Shown: in pieces, positions 38,123 through 47,197 of the stretch
Position numbering within the stretch: the first letter of the stretch is position 1
Layout of the letters: each line of letters starts with the position of its first letter
Notes under the pieces: generated by a model
Database searches by the model: none
Seen by the model: only the letters and a program-made list of their open reading frames with translations
Told to the model about the DNA's origin: nothing
Translations under genes and position numbers: made by a program
Assembly: GCF_020229735.1 (NCBI RefSeq)
Contig: NZ_CP083455.1
Coordinates: forward strand, 97,001 to 161,000
Direction: 5' to 3'
DNA length: 64,000 nt
DNA from: Deinococcus taeanensis
GTDB lineage: Bacteria > Deinococcota > Deinococci > Deinococcales > Deinococcaceae

Positions 38123-38707
38123 ATGGAAAGTGTCGTTGCTCTGTTCCGCGAACCCAGCCAGGCGCAAGGGGCGCTGCAGGCCCTGCTGCAACGCGGCTTC
38201 GAACGGGACCACCTCGGTTTTGCCCTGACCGACGTGGTGGCGGAAGATGACCTCGCCCAGAGCACCGGCGTGAGCCCCGAGGCCGGCCAGCCGGCCGGGT
38301 CCGCCTCCGTCATCCGGGGCAGTCTGATCGGCGCCGTGGCGGGCCTCGCCCTGACCGTGCCCATCTGGCTGCTGCTGCTGATCATTCCCATCACCCGCAT
38401 CTACCAGCAGGGCGGCCTGTACGGCATGCTGTTCGGCGTGATCGGCGGCGCTGCGCTCGGCGGGCTGTTCGGCGCCCTGGCCGGCAGCGACCACGGTGAC
38501 TTCGTGAATCTCCTGCGCAACATGGGGGTGCCTGCGGCGCAGGCTGCCAGGTTCTACGACGGCATGAAGAGCGGTCACGTGATGGTGATCGCCCGCGACC
38601 CCACCGGGCAGCGCGCCGATGAGGCCCTGAGCCTGATGCGCAAATACGGCGCCGTCAAACTGGAAGACGCCGTCGGTGGCGGCGAGCTTCACAGCGAACG
38701 CCACTAG
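38123..38707 (+). CDS. General stress protein-like membrane protein
   Basis: A 194-aa protein. The N-terminal ~45 residues (MESVVALFREPSQAQGALQALLQRGFERDHLGFAL) match the DUF1269/GSP17M-type module of stress-induced proteins that fold like a short ferredoxin domain. Two Gly-rich membrane segments follow (about 72-95 and 104-126), then a second soluble module (VPAAQAARFYDGMKSGHVMVIARD) repeating the first. The role is unknown; homologs are often stress-induced. The gene is divergent from the polyprenyl synthase. Confidence 0.65.
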   Translation: MESVVALFREPSQAQGALQALLQRGFERDHLGFALTDVVAEDDLAQSTGVSPEAGQPAGSASVIRGSLIGAVAGLALTVPIWLLLLIIPITRIYQQGGLYGMLFGVIGGAALGGLFGALAGSDHGDFVNLLRNMGVPAAQAARFYDGMKSGHVMVIARDPTGQRADEALSLMRKYGAVKLEDAVGGGELHSERH

Positions 38708-38723
38708 GCCCAGGACTCGGCGT

Positions 38724-38750
38724 GGCCCGGCACACCTGCGGTGCCGGGCC
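38724..38750 (+). terminator. Terminator after the stress-like gene
   Basis: A perfect 10-bp stem GGCCCGGCAC / GTGCCGGGCC with a 7-nt loop, 17 nt after the stop. Confidence 0.65.
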
Positions 38751-38917
38751 GCCTGCTGTTCAAACCCGCTGGGCGCCTTGAACAGCCCAGGACAGCCGCC
38801 CGCCTGACGAACAGAAGTCCTGAGGCACGGGGCTCCTCCGGACGAGGCGCCCGGCCGTGAAGGCAGGGCCGGGCTGCTCCTGTCAGGTCCACGCCCCCTG
38901 CAGGCCGCGGGACGCGG

Positions 38918-38923
38918 TACCAT
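38918..38923 (+). promoter_or_regulatory. -10 element TACCAT deciding the start of the 78-aa gene
   Basis: TACCAT ends 7 nt before the ATG at 38931. The alternative in-frame ATG at 38922 overlaps this element and so is unlikely. Confidence 0.4.
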
Positions 38924-38930
38924 GCCGGGT

Positions 38931-39167
38931 ATGTTCGGCCGCCGCGTCCCCCCCCACATTGTGTTCGCCCTGAGCCTCGTGCTGGCCGCGCTGTGTGCGT
39001 GGGGCGCGTACGCGGGCCTGCGCAGCGGTCACGTCGTGTGGGGGGCGCTGGCCGCCATTTTTGCGGTGTGGTTCGTGGTGGACGCCCTGCGCTCGTACCG
39101 CTGGGCCCAGGCGCGCCGGCGTGAAGGCCCCGGGCAAGCTGCCCGTCAGTCCAACCCCAAACGCTGA
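38931..39167 (+). CDS. Small two-helix membrane protein, unknown
   Basis: A 78-aa protein starting MFGRRVPPHIVFALSLVLAA. There are two hydrophobic helices (about 8-29 and 33-50) and a basic C-terminus rich in Arg, Lys and Gln, which predicts a cytoplasmic tail. I do not recognise the family. The start was moved from the earlier in-frame ATG because the -10 element lies over it. It is convergent with the acetyltransferase, only 14 bp away. Confidence 0.5.
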   Translation: MFGRRVPPHIVFALSLVLAALCAWGAYAGLRSGHVVWGALAAIFAVWFVVDALRSYRWAQARRREGPGQAARQSNPKR

Positions 39168-39181
39168 GCGGCGGGGGTGAG

Positions 39182-39769
39182 TCAGGCGCGGCGCACCCAG
39201 AACCGCATGGGTTTGGGCGTGTCCTGCGTTTCGCCCACATCCGGCCAGGACAGCGTGGTGTGCAGGTCCGGGCGTTCCACGTACCCCCGGGCGGTCCAGA
39301 AGGCATTCAGGGACCGGTAGAGGCTGGGCCGCGCCGGGTGGGTGTCGGGCCGCTGCACCGCACAGAAGGTCGTGACGTTCAGGCCCAGGTGCCGCGCGTG
39401 CGCTTCACGCCCATCGAAGAAGGCGTGCCCCAGCCCCCGGCCGCGGTACTCGGGCAGCAGCACGCTTTCTCCCAGGTACAGAATGTCGGTCTCCTGAAAT
39501 TCCGGCGCCTGGAAGGGCGCGCGGATCTCGGCCGTTTCCTGCGTCAGAGGCAGCGCGCTGCTCGCACCCACCACCCGCCCGTCGTCGCGCGCCAGGATCA
39601 CCACGGCGTCCGGTGCGTCGAGGTAGGTGCGCAGGTACCGTTCCTCATAGGCGGGTTGCCCGTCATACAGATAGGGAAACGCGCGAAACACCTCGGTGCG
39701 CAGACGGGCAAGGTCCGCGATGAACGGCGCCAGGGCCGCGCCGCGCACCGGCTCGACCCTGAGGCTCAA
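39182..39769 (-). CDS. GNAT-family acetyltransferase
   Basis: A 195-aa N-acetyltransferase: motif A is LLPEYRGRGLGHAFFDGREAHARHLG, the acetyl-CoA pyrophosphate loop, preceded by a strand with YLGESV. A first region with RTEVFRAFPYLYDG and the C-terminal YRSLNAFWTARGY complete the fold. The acceptor substrate is unknown. The start is a TTG at 39769 overlapping the stop of the upstream gene (TTGA), so the two are translationally coupled. Confidence 0.82.
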   Translation of the reverse strand: MSLRVEPVRGAALAPFIADLARLRTEVFRAFPYLYDGQPAYEERYLRTYLDAPDAVVILARDDGRVVGASSALPLTQETAEIRAPFQAPEFQETDILYLGESVLLPEYRGRGLGHAFFDGREAHARHLGLNVTTFCAVQRPDTHPARPSLYRSLNAFWTARGYVERPDLHTTLSWPDVGETQDTPKPMRFWVRRA

Positions 39770-40173
39770 TGGCTGACCTGCCGGGTCCAGTCGGCCAGGT
39801 TGTAGTAGTTCGTGACCCGCGCGATCCGGCCGCCGCGCACCTCGAAGAAGGCCCCCACCGGCAGCACGTACCGCTGTCCTCGCGCCTCGGGCAGACCCTC
39901 GTCGGTGCGCAGGTACTCGCCGTGAATCACGAATTCCGCGCTGGCGCGTGTGCCGTCCGGGGTGCTCATGACCACAAGTTCCTCGGCCCGTTCACGGTAA
40001 TGCACGTCCATTCTGGTCAGGAACGCGGCAAACGCCTGAGCTCCGACCTGCGTGGCACCTTCGTTGACATCATGGCGGACGTCGTCGGTGAGCAGGGCCA
40101 GCATCCCTGCGCTGTCTCCGGCGTTGAAAGCGGCGTAGTACTGCCCTATGAGGGTCACTGTGGCGTCGTGCAT
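39766..40173 (-). CDS. SnoaL/NTF2-like protein
   Basis: A 135-aa cone-shaped alpha+beta barrel protein: VTLIGQYYAAFNAGDSAGMLALLTDDVRHDVN is the typical NTF2-like helix and strand, and EVRGGRIARVTNYYNLADW the typical closing strand. Members are small enzymes such as isomerases or ligand binders, and the substrate here is unknown. The ATG at 40173 has TATCCT 6 nt upstream. The downstream GNAT gene overlaps its stop codon, so the two may act on a shared substrate; that is inference. Confidence 0.75.
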   Translation of the reverse strand: MHDATVTLIGQYYAAFNAGDSAGMLALLTDDVRHDVNEGATQVGAQAFAAFLTRMDVHYRERAEELVVMSTPDGTRASAEFVIHGEYLRTDEGLPEARGQRYVLPVGAFFEVRGGRIARVTNYYNLADWTRQVSH

Positions 40174-40179
40174 GCCGGC

Positions 40180-40185
40180 AGGATA
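40180..40185 (-). promoter_or_regulatory. -10 element TATCCT, leaderless start of the SnoaL-like gene
   Basis: TATCCT on the reverse strand ends 6 nt before the ATG at 40173. The rest of the 40186-40350 gap shows nothing I can name. Confidence 0.45.
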
Positions 40186-40352
40186 AAGCAGTTGTTCGGG
40201 TGGAATCAGTCGCAGACGCTGTTCTTTCGGCAGCACTGACAACGGTTTCTTGACCTGGCCTTCAGGACAGTGCAGAGGCCTTCTCATGAAGGAGGGGCAC
40301 CCTTCAATGGACCGCGTGGACCCGTACCTGCTCCTTAGGGCAAATCGTGTGG

Positions 40353-40380
40353 TTGACAGGTGAGAATCTGCTACTTTAGA
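40353..40380 (+). promoter_or_regulatory. Strong promoter of the 483-aa gene
   Basis: A perfect TTGACA (40353-40358), a 16-bp spacer and TTTAGA (40375-40380). It is the only consensus -35 I found in the window. It gives a leader of about 57 nt containing GGAGGAG. Confidence 0.6.
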
Positions 40381-40443
40381 AACACTTTATTCAGGGGAGT
40401 ACGTTTCACCCACCGTTCAGGGTCCGCACCGGAGGAGTCACGC

Positions 40444-41895
40444 GTGAAAGCAATGCGCTACATCATCACCCGCCCCTGCCTGCAGGAAGGGAGCCTGAGG
40501 CTTCTGAAGTACCTCGCCGCGACCTTCCCGGCCGCCGGACCTATCACCTTCGTGGATGACCAGGGGCATGACCATGCCGCGCACGTGGACCTGCACGCCG
40601 GACGGATCACTGGGCTGGGCAGCGTGTACCACGCGCAGAACCTTGGTGTGAACGACGTGCTGATGATCACGCCGCTCGCCGCCGGCCGCTACCAGATCGA
40701 GGCCATCGTGAAACCCTACGCACCGCCGCCCGCGCCACGCCGCGAGCAGCAGAGCACCCCGAAGCCTGAAACGCGCCGCGTGGTCGTGTCCACGACCCCG
40801 CACGTGCGTGAGGTCCGCCTGCAGGAGGTCCGACCGGACCAGCCCGCGACTGCACCTGCCGCGCACACGCCAGCTGCAACAGAAGCGGCCCGCCCTGTCG
40901 ACGCCCGCCTGTCCGCCGCCCGGACCCCGGAACTCCGCGCGGCCCCCGAGCCGGCTGAGCCAGCGCCGAAACTCACGGTGCAGACGGCCGCCCGCACCAG
41001 CCAGAGCCACGCCGACGCCGCCCGGACCGACACCCCACGCCCGGAGGCACGGCGGGCCGAGCCTGCCCGCCAGGAGGCCCCCCGTGCCGAGAGCGTGAAG
41101 GTCACGCCCCGTCCGGCGCCCGCCGCGCCCCGCACGGCCGTAACGGCCAGCGTCCGGCCCATGGACGTCCGGTTCGATGCGCCGGCAGAACCCGTGCCCC
41201 TGCGCGCTGCGCCGCTGCCCCCCACGCCCCTGAACGCCGCCGAGGACACCCTGGCCGACCTGGCGCGCCTGACCGGGTACCGCCTGGAGAACCTGAGCGG
41301 CGGCGTGCTGCGCCTGAACGCCGACCTCGGCCCCCACAGCTACTCGGTGCTGGTGGCGACCAGCGAGGCCGCCGTGCGCACGCCCGCCTGGAAGGAACAG
41401 GCCGATTACTGCGTGCTGCTCACCGGGGAGGGCGAGCGGCCGCAGAACACCCCGCGCCTGACCCGCGAAGCGCTCGACGCCCTGATCGAACACGCGCAAC
41501 TGGCTCCACTGACCCCGGTGGACCTGCGCGGCTACTGGAAGGCCGGCAGCGTGGACCTGGAAGCGGCCGACAGCGTCGCCGAACTGGTTGGCGCGCACCT
41601 CGCGCAGCGCGGAGCCTTCAGTGTGGTGCTGCTCACCCTGGCGCAGCAGCCCGCGCACTCCGTGGTCAGTGTGCAGCGTCTGGCCGAGCGGCTGGGCAGC
41701 GGCGTGAACTACGCCGAGCTGGGCACCATTCTGGACACCCTGACCCGCGCTCCGTTCCTGGCGCTGACCCCCCTCCCCGGCGGACAGTACCTGCTGCGCA
41801 CCGGCGTGGGTGACCTGCTCACCGACCTGGCCGAGTACGCCGACGGTGTGCGCCGCCGCATGCGCGTGCCCGCCCGGGAGGCCGTGCCCGCCTGA
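40444..41895 (+). CDS. Modular protein of unknown function with central Pro/Ala/Arg linker
   Basis: A 483-aa protein I cannot name. Residues ~4-92 form a compact beta-rich domain ([40 protein letters not shown]) reminiscent of B3-like or other pseudo-barrel nucleic-acid binders. Residues ~94-255 are a low-complexity Ala/Pro/Arg/Glu linker. Residues ~256-380 form an alpha/beta domain ([30 protein letters not shown]). Residues ~385-475 look like a winged helix ([21 protein letters not shown]). The start is a GTG with GGAGGAG 6 nt upstream. A role on DNA is a guess from this layout. Confidence 0.65.
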   Translation: MKAMRYIITRPCLQEGSLRLLKYLAATFPAAGPITFVDDQGHDHAAHVDLHAGRITGLGSVYHAQNLGVNDVLMITPLAAGRYQIEAIVKPYAPPPAPRREQQSTPKPETRRVVVSTTPHVREVRLQEVRPDQPATAPAAHTPAATEAARPVDARLSAARTPELRAAPEPAEPAPKLTVQTAARTSQSHADAARTDTPRPEARRAEPARQEAPRAESVKVTPRPAPAAPRTAVTASVRPMDVRFDAPAEPVPLRAAPLPPTPLNAAEDTLADLARLTGYRLENLSGGVLRLNADLGPHSYSVLVATSEAAVRTPAWKEQADYCVLLTGEGERPQNTPRLTREALDALIEHAQLAPLTPVDLRGYWKAGSVDLEAADSVAELVGAHLAQRGAFSVVLLTLAQQPAHSVVSVQRLAERLGSGVNYAELGTILDTLTRAPFLALTPLPGGQYLLRTGVGDLLTDLAEYADGVRRRMRVPAREAVPA

Positions 41896-41929
41896 AACGC
41901 CCGCCACGGTTCTGCATTCACCGCGCCCC

Positions 41930-41935
41930 TAGACT
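41930..41935 (+). promoter_or_regulatory. -10 element TAGACT deciding the mutY GTG start
   Basis: TAGACT ends 6 nt before the GTG at 41942; the nearby ATG is out of frame. Confidence 0.5.
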
Positions 41936-41941
41936 GGCGCG

Positions 41942-42979
41942 GTGAATGCTTTTGAGCCGCTGGACGCGGCCCTGCCGGCCGCCCGCGCCGCGCTGCTGGA
42001 GTGGTTCGACCGGCGCGGGCGCGCGCTGCCGTGGCGGCTGGGCCAGGAGGGCCGGCGCGACCCGTACCGCGTGTGGGTGTCCGAAGTGCTGCTGCAGCAG
42101 ACCCAGGTGGCGCGCGGCCTGACGTACTACGACCGTTTCCTGGAGAGTTTCCCCGACGTGCAGGCCCTGGCCCGGGCGCCGGTGGACGCCGTGCTGAAAG
42201 CCTGGGAGGGATGCGGGTACTACGCCCGCGCCCGGAATCTTCACCGCGCGGCCCAGCAGGTCGCTCTTGACGGCTTCCCGCAGAGTTACGGCGGCTGGCT
42301 GGCCCTGCCGGGCGTCGGACCGTACACGGCCGCGGCGATCAGTTCCCTGACGCTGAACGAGCCCCGCGCCGTGAACGACGGTAACGTGCGCCGCGTCCTG
42401 GCCCGCCTGTACGCCGAACGTGTTCCTGCCGACCGCTGGGTTCAGGCCCGCGCCGACACGCTGCTGCACCCCGAGCGGCCCGGCGCGTGGAATGAAGCGG
42501 TGATGGATCTGGGCGCCACGATCTGCACCTCGAAAAGCCCGGTCTGCCCGGAGTGCCCTCTTCAGCCGTGGTGCGCCGCGCTGGCGCAGGGCACCCCCAC
42601 GGCGTTCCCCGCCCCGAAAGTCCGGGCGGCCGTCCAGGCGGTCCAGGCCGTGGCGGTGGTGATCGGCACGGCTGATCACGCGGTCCTCGAGCGGCGTGAG
42701 GGTGCCCTGCTGGGCGGACTGATGGGCCTGCCCACCGAACTGGTCGACACGACCGAAGCAGCTGCCCTTCACCGCCTGTGCGTCCGGCTGGGCGCGCGGC
42801 CCGGCGCGCTGCTGGGGGAGGTGACGCACGGCATGACGCACCGGCACGTGACGCTGCGCGTGTACCGCGCGGCCGGGAACCTGCCGCCGCAGGCCGTGGC
42901 AGACGCCGCCCTGTCACGCCTGGATCAGAAGGCGCTGGGCCTGGCCCGCGACCGCGAGGCGTCGCTGTTCCCGGCCTGA
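41942..42979 (+). CDS. mutY: A/G-specific adenine glycosylase MutY
   Basis: Removes adenine mispaired with 8-oxoguanine. The 345-aa protein has the catalytic Glu48 in [11 protein letters not shown], the helix-hairpin-helix LPGVGPYTA, catalytic Asp146 in NDGNVRRVL, and the 4Fe-4S loop Cys195-x6-Cys202-x2-Cys205-x5-Cys211. The C-terminal ~120 residues form the Nudix-like 8-oxoG recognition domain ([27 protein letters not shown]). The start is GTG. It lies directly upstream of uppS but each has its own -10 element. Confidence 0.96.
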   Translation: MNAFEPLDAALPAARAALLEWFDRRGRALPWRLGQEGRRDPYRVWVSEVLLQQTQVARGLTYYDRFLESFPDVQALARAPVDAVLKAWEGCGYYARARNLHRAAQQVALDGFPQSYGGWLALPGVGPYTAAAISSLTLNEPRAVNDGNVRRVLARLYAERVPADRWVQARADTLLHPERPGAWNEAVMDLGATICTSKSPVCPECPLQPWCAALAQGTPTAFPAPKVRAAVQAVQAVAVVIGTADHAVLERREGALLGGLMGLPTELVDTTEAAALHRLCVRLGARPGALLGEVTHGMTHRHVTLRVYRAAGNLPPQAVADAALSRLDQKALGLARDREASLFPA

Positions 42980-43020
42980 CAGGCTCGCCTTTCGGGGGAC
43001 GCGGGCCGCTGCGCAGGCGC

Positions 43021-43026
43021 TAAACT
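43021..43026 (+). promoter_or_regulatory. -10 element TAAACT of uppS
   Basis: TAAACT lies 9 nt before the ATG at 43036; no ribosome binding site fits between. Confidence 0.4.
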
Positions 43027-43035
43027 GGCGGCGTT

Positions 43036-43866
43036 ATGTCGCGTGAGCCCCTCAAAGTTGCCCTCCGGACCGCTCAGAATCTCAGGAACGCGGCGCGGGG
43101 AGCTCTGCTGTGGGGGTATGAACAGCGCCTGGGGCGCGACGTGCGCGCGCACGACCGCCTGCCACGCCACCTGGGCCTGATTCTGGACGGGAACCGCCGC
43201 TTCGCCCGGGCCAGCGGCATGCAGCGCGAGATGGGGCATTCTTTTGGGGCGGACAAGGCGCACGAGGTGCTGCAGTGGTGCCTGGAACTGGGGATTCCGG
43301 CCGCGACCATCTGGGTGCTGTCAACGGACAACACCAGCCGTGACCCGGATGAACTGGCGCACATCCTGACGCTGCTGGAACGAGAGGCGCGCAACCTCGC
43401 CACGGACCCCCGGATTCACGCCAACCGCGTGCGGGTGCGCGCCATCGGGCAGCACAGCGGCTTTCCTCCGCAGGTGCTCACCGCCCTGAAGGACCTGGAG
43501 GAGAAGACAGCCGCCTACGACGGTATGCGCCTGAACATTGCCGTGGGGTACGGCGGGCGCGAGGAGATCGTGGACGCGGTGAAGCTGCACCTGACCCAGC
43601 AGGCCCAGGAAGGCCGGTCGCTGCTGGACGTGGCGCAGACGTTGACGCCGGAACACATCCGCGCGCACCTGTACGCCGCGGACATCCCCGACCCGGACTT
43701 CATCATCCGGACGAGTGGGGAGATCCGGCTGTCGGGGTTCATGCTCTGGCAGAGCGTGTATTCCGAGTACTACTTCTGTGATGTGTACTGGCCGGGGTTC
43801 CGCCGGGTTGATTTTCTGCGTGCCCTTCGTGATTTTCAGGGCCGTGAGCGCCGGTTTGGCCGTTGA
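43036..43866 (+). CDS. uppS: cis-Isoprenyl diphosphate synthase (undecaprenyl type)
   Basis: Adds IPP units in cis to make the lipid carrier for peptidoglycan and other wall polymers. The 276-aa protein has the catalytic Asp51 in LILDGNRRFARASG, FGADKAHEVLQWCLE, and at the C-terminal side PDFIIRTSGEIRLSGFMLWQSVYSEYYF with Arg and Ser ligands for IPP. Near the end it has VYWPGFRRVDFLRALRDFQGRERRFG. The DGNRR variant (rather than DGNGR) also occurs in short-chain cis-prenyl synthases, so a shorter product is possible. Confidence 0.9.
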   Translation: MSREPLKVALRTAQNLRNAARGALLWGYEQRLGRDVRAHDRLPRHLGLILDGNRRFARASGMQREMGHSFGADKAHEVLQWCLELGIPAATIWVLSTDNTSRDPDELAHILTLLEREARNLATDPRIHANRVRVRAIGQHSGFPPQVLTALKDLEEKTAAYDGMRLNIAVGYGGREEIVDAVKLHLTQQAQEGRSLLDVAQTLTPEHIRAHLYAADIPDPDFIIRTSGEIRLSGFMLWQSVYSEYYFCDVYWPGFRRVDFLRALRDFQGRERRFGR

Positions 43867-44240
43867 GGCTGCTTGCGTTTTCCTTTCAGAAATCTGACAG
43901 AACGGCCTGAAGACCCTCTGGGCAACCTTTTTGTGGGTCATCCGAGCGTCCATGGGCCCCCCCGGTGGCTGCCACAGTGGGGAGCCCGCTGAGGTCGCCG
44001 GATTGCCGTTGAGGCCGCTCCTGACGTAATCTGTGCAGCTGGTGTGGATTTTTCCACGTGGCCTCATCCTGTCAGGCCGCGGCAACGCACTTCGGAAAAA
44101 ATGAGTCGGCCTGAAAATGAGAACAGTGTGTAAGCAGGACGTAATAAATCTCTCCTTAATCTCCCCTGAGTCCTGGCAGGCTGCGGACTGCACCAGCGCG
44201 CCGCCAAACCTGGCGCCCCACCTTCCCCAAGGAGATCCCT
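43867..44240. other. 374-bp gap upstream of the surface-protein cluster
   Basis: No gene seen. The region is the main candidate for control of the cluster: TTGCCG (44003-44008), an 18-bp spacer and TAATCT (44027-44032) form a weak promoter, and an AT-rich stretch with ACGTAATAAATC lies at about 44139-44150, 90 nt before the first start codon. A T-rich tract follows uppS at 43875-43888. No clear terminator or operator. Confidence 0.35.
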
Positions 44241-44735
44241 ATGAAATCCCTGAAGCTCACCATGATCCTCAGCCTCGCGGGCCTGGCCGCCGCCCAAACG
44301 ACCAGCCCCGTCAGCCTGAACCTCGTGATGTCGCTGGTGAAGAACGTCAAGCTTGACGGCAAAGTCACCGAACAGCTCACCCCCAGCCCCAAGACCGTGC
44401 TGCCCGGCGACGTCATCAGCCAGGTCGTGACCGTCCGCAACACCAGCGCCAGAACCATCCAGAGCGTTCCCGTGACCCTGCCTGTCCCCAAGAACACCCG
44501 GTACCTCAGCGCCGAGCAGCCCCAAGGCAACGTCCGCACCGAGTACTCCGCCGACGGCGGCAAGACCTTCGCCGCTGCGCCCCTCAGGAAAAAAGTCACC
44601 GTCACCGAGAACGGCCGCAGCGTGACCAAAGAGGTCGAGGTGAACCCCAGCGAGTACACCACCGTCCGCTGGACCATCAGCGAACTGGGTGCCGCGCAGA
44701 CCCTGAAACTCGGCTACCGCATCCAGGTCAAGTAA
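44241..44735 (+). CDS. Secreted DUF11-like protein, first gene of the surface cluster
   Basis: A 164-aa protein with a signal peptide (MKSLKLTMILSLAGLAAAQ, cleavage likely after AQ or AAA). The mature part is one beta-sandwich of the DUF11/COG1361 type: LVMSLVKNVKLDGKVTEQLT, then TVLPGDVISQVVTVRNTSARTIQ, a PVTLPVPKNTRYL strand, and GAAQTLKLGYRIQVK as the last strand. AAGGAG lies 6 nt before the ATG. It lies 25 bp upstream of the next gene, so they are very likely co-transcribed. Role: a single-domain partner or pilot of the larger proteins, by inference. Confidence 0.7.
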   Translation: MKSLKLTMILSLAGLAAAQTTSPVSLNLVMSLVKNVKLDGKVTEQLTPSPKTVLPGDVISQVVTVRNTSARTIQSVPVTLPVPKNTRYLSAEQPQGNVRTEYSADGGKTFAAAPLRKKVTVTENGRSVTKEVEVNPSEYTTVRWTISELGAAQTLKLGYRIQVK

Positions 44736-44760
44736 GCCTTACCCCCCTCCGGAGGAACGC

Positions 44761-47061
44761 ATGAACAAAACCCGTCTGATCGCCCTGATGGCCGCCCTGG
44801 CCGCCGGTACCGCCAGCGCTGCCGGCACCGTCGCCGGCACCGCCATTGAAAACACTGCGACCGCCAGCTTCCAGGACCCCGCGAACACCAGCAGCACCCT
44901 GACCAGCACCTCCAACAAGGTCACCACGACCGTGCTGCCCCTCCCGGGCTTCGACGTGGTGTACAGCGACGGCACTGCCGACGGCAACACCATCAGCACC
45001 ACCCCCATCGTCACCACCGGCGCGGTCCCCGGGCAGAAAATCACCACCGCCTACTCCGTCCTGAACACCGGCAACATCGAACTCACGGTGAATCTCACGG
45101 CCGCCACCACCAACGCCGCCCCGGGTCAGACCGTTCAGTACTTTATTGACGCCAACGGCGACGGAGTGGCCGACAACACCACCGCGCTGACCTCCGTCAC
45201 CGTGCCCGTGGATGATCCCGCCACCAGCGCCGATGAAGGCGTCGTGCGGATTGTGCAGGTCGTGACCCTGCCCACTGACCCTGCCCAGATCACCCCCACC
45301 AGCGTTTTTGGCGCCTCCCCCCGCGGCGCCGTGACCGGCACCGCCGGCAGCGACCCCCTCGCCCAGCCGGGCAACGGCTACGCCAGCGGCACCACCAACA
45401 ACTACGAAAACGGCAAGGCGCTCGACACCGACCTGCAGTACGTGCGTATCACGGTGTTCGCTCCGTCGCTGGACAACAACCCCAACACCAGCCCCAGCAC
45501 CCCGGTCGACAGCAAGGGCACCCCCATCACCAACCCCGCGCTCGTGCCGCCCAGCCAGACGGTGCAGATTCCCACCGAAGTCACCGGCAAGACCGGCGAC
45601 GCCGACCCCACCGTCCCGGCCACCGGGTACCTCAACCCTACCGTTCCGACCGGCGATCCCACGCCCACCGGCACGCCCATCGTGGCCAACGTGGCCACCG
45701 ACAACCAGATCGCCTACCCCAAGGCCGACGCGAACAACCTGAACGACGTTGTGGTGTTCACCAACAACCTGACGAACACCAGCGGCACCACCGACCGCGT
45801 GCAGCTGTTCCCGGTGCTGGCCGACGGCACCGTTGACACCGCCTACGTGTACAACGCCACCGCAGGCACGTTCACGAACAGCGCCACCGGCGTGATCATC
45901 CGCTTCCTGGACCCCGTAACCGGCAGCCCCATCCTGGTGTCCAGCAGCCCCAGCGACCCGACCGTCGCGCAGTACCCCACCGTAACCGTGCCCAGCGGCA
46001 GCACTGCGGTCTACCGCACCGAAGTCACCTACCCCGACCCCAACGACAGCGACCCGATCGCCGCGGTTGTCGTGAAGCTCGGCGCGGACTCCCTGAAAGA
46101 CGCGGGCATCGTGTCTGACAGCAGCACCACCAACACCATCTACGCTCCGGCCGCGCAGTTCGGTGACGAAACCAGCCTGCTGGGCACCAGCAGCGCCACG
46201 GTGGTCACGCAGACCGTCAACCCCAACGGCACGTTCTCCGGCGTCAGCAGCCCTGACCTGAGTGACTCGACCGCCGTGTTCCGCATGGACATCGTGAACA
46301 ACGGTCAGTACAACGACAGCTTCACGCTGTCCGGCAGCGTGATCCTGACAGTCGCCGCCACCAGCGCCACCATCACTGTGCCCGTGCTGTACTACGCCCC
46401 GGACGGCTCCCTGCTGCCCCGCCTGAGCACCGACCCCCAGAGCCCCGACTACAACAAGTTCATCACGCCCGTCACGGCGCCCGGCACCGAGTACAAGGCC
46501 TACGGGCTGGTTGACGTGCCCACCGGCACCCGCACCGGCGACTACACTGTCAGCCAGTACGCCGCCGGCAACTACAGCACCATCAGCATGTCCGACCTGA
46601 ACGACGTGATCCGCGTCTCCCCGAACGGGAATGTGGCTGTGGCGAAGTTCGTCTTCAAGTCCGGCGTGACGGCGGACAGCAACCCCGTCAACGGCGTGAA
46701 CAACCCGGCCAACTTCACCTCGACCGGTGCGACCGGCGCCAGGCCCGGCGACGACATCCGCTACCGCATCATCGGGAAGAACAACTACAACACGGGCATC
46801 AGCGGCTTCTTCCTGAGCGACGCCGTGCCGGCCAACACCACGTTCAAGAGCATCGCCCTGCTCGACAGCGCCGGGAACGCCATCACCAGCAAGGTCATCT
46901 ACCAGGTGAACAGCGGCGGCTGGAGCGCCACCGCTCCCACAGCCGGCCTGGCAAGCGCCACCGTGATCAAGATCGCCCTGGACAACAACAGCGACCTGAT
47001 CCCCGACATCCTCCCCGCCAGCACTACCCTGACGGCCGAGTTCATCGTTACCGTCAAGTAA
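44761..47061 (+). CDS. Secreted DUF11-repeat surface protein (766 aa)
   Basis: Signal peptide [20 protein letters not shown], then a Thr/Ala/Asn/Pro-rich mature protein of beta-sandwich repeats. Recognisable modules are [21 protein letters not shown] near residue 95, a proline- and threonine-rich spacer around residues 245-305, [20 protein letters not shown] near 330, and [23 protein letters not shown] near 665, each the start of a DUF11-like unit. It ends in [13 protein letters not shown], the same closing strand as the first gene. The protein has no Cys. A ribosome site (GGAGG) lies 6 nt before the ATG. Confidence 0.7.
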   Translation: MNKTRLIALMAALAAGTASAAGTVAGTAIENTATASFQDPANTSSTLTSTSNKVTTTVLPLPGFDVVYSDGTADGNTISTTPIVTTGAVPGQKITTAYSVLNTGNIELTVNLTAATTNAAPGQTVQYFIDANGDGVADNTTALTSVTVPVDDPATSADEGVVRIVQVVTLPTDPAQITPTSVFGASPRGAVTGTAGSDPLAQPGNGYASGTTNNYENGKALDTDLQYVRITVFAPSLDNNPNTSPSTPVDSKGTPITNPALVPPSQTVQIPTEVTGKTGDADPTVPATGYLNPTVPTGDPTPTGTPIVANVATDNQIAYPKADANNLNDVVVFTNNLTNTSGTTDRVQLFPVLADGTVDTAYVYNATAGTFTNSATGVIIRFLDPVTGSPILVSSSPSDPTVAQYPTVTVPSGSTAVYRTEVTYPDPNDSDPIAAVVVKLGADSLKDAGIVSDSSTTNTIYAPAAQFGDETSLLGTSSATVVTQTVNPNGTFSGVSSPDLSDSTAVFRMDIVNNGQYNDSFTLSGSVILTVAATSATITVPVLYYAPDGSLLPRLSTDPQSPDYNKFITPVTAPGTEYKAYGLVDVPTGTRTGDYTVSQYAAGNYSTISMSDLNDVIRVSPNGNVAVAKFVFKSGVTADSNPVNGVNNPANFTSTGATGARPGDDIRYRIIGKNNYNTGISGFFLSDAVPANTTFKSIALLDSAGNAITSKVIYQVNSGGWSATAPTAGLASATVIKIALDNNSDLIPDILPASTTLTAEFIVTVK

Positions 47062-47069
47062 ACGGGCCG

Positions 47070-47105
47070 CGGCGCACCCTGCCTGAACGCGGGGTGCGCC
47101 GTTTT
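47070..47105 (+). terminator. Intrinsic terminator inside the surface cluster
   Basis: A 10-bp stem CGGCGCACCC / GGGTGCGCCG (47070-47079 with 47092-47101) directly followed by TTTT. It lies 9 nt after the 766-aa gene and would separate the first two genes from the last three. Confidence 0.8.
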
Positions 47106-47197
47106 CACAACAGCAGACTCAATATTGAATTTCGCACATTTGAGTGCGCCGCCGCCTCTCCCCGCACTGCAGGTGCGCCCACCGCAAGGAGCCCACC
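47106..47197 (+). promoter_or_regulatory. AT-rich gap, probable promoter of the 923-aa gene
   Basis: Between the terminator and the GTG lies an AT-rich block (about 47118-47143) containing CAATATTGAATTTCG, unlike its GC-rich surroundings. No single -10/-35 pair stands out. AAGGAG precedes the GTG. Confidence 0.3.

Noticed and set aside
44120..44160. ACGTAATAAATC in the gap before the surface cluster as half of a radiation-response palindrome
   Set aside because: No matching inverted half lies at the required spacing.
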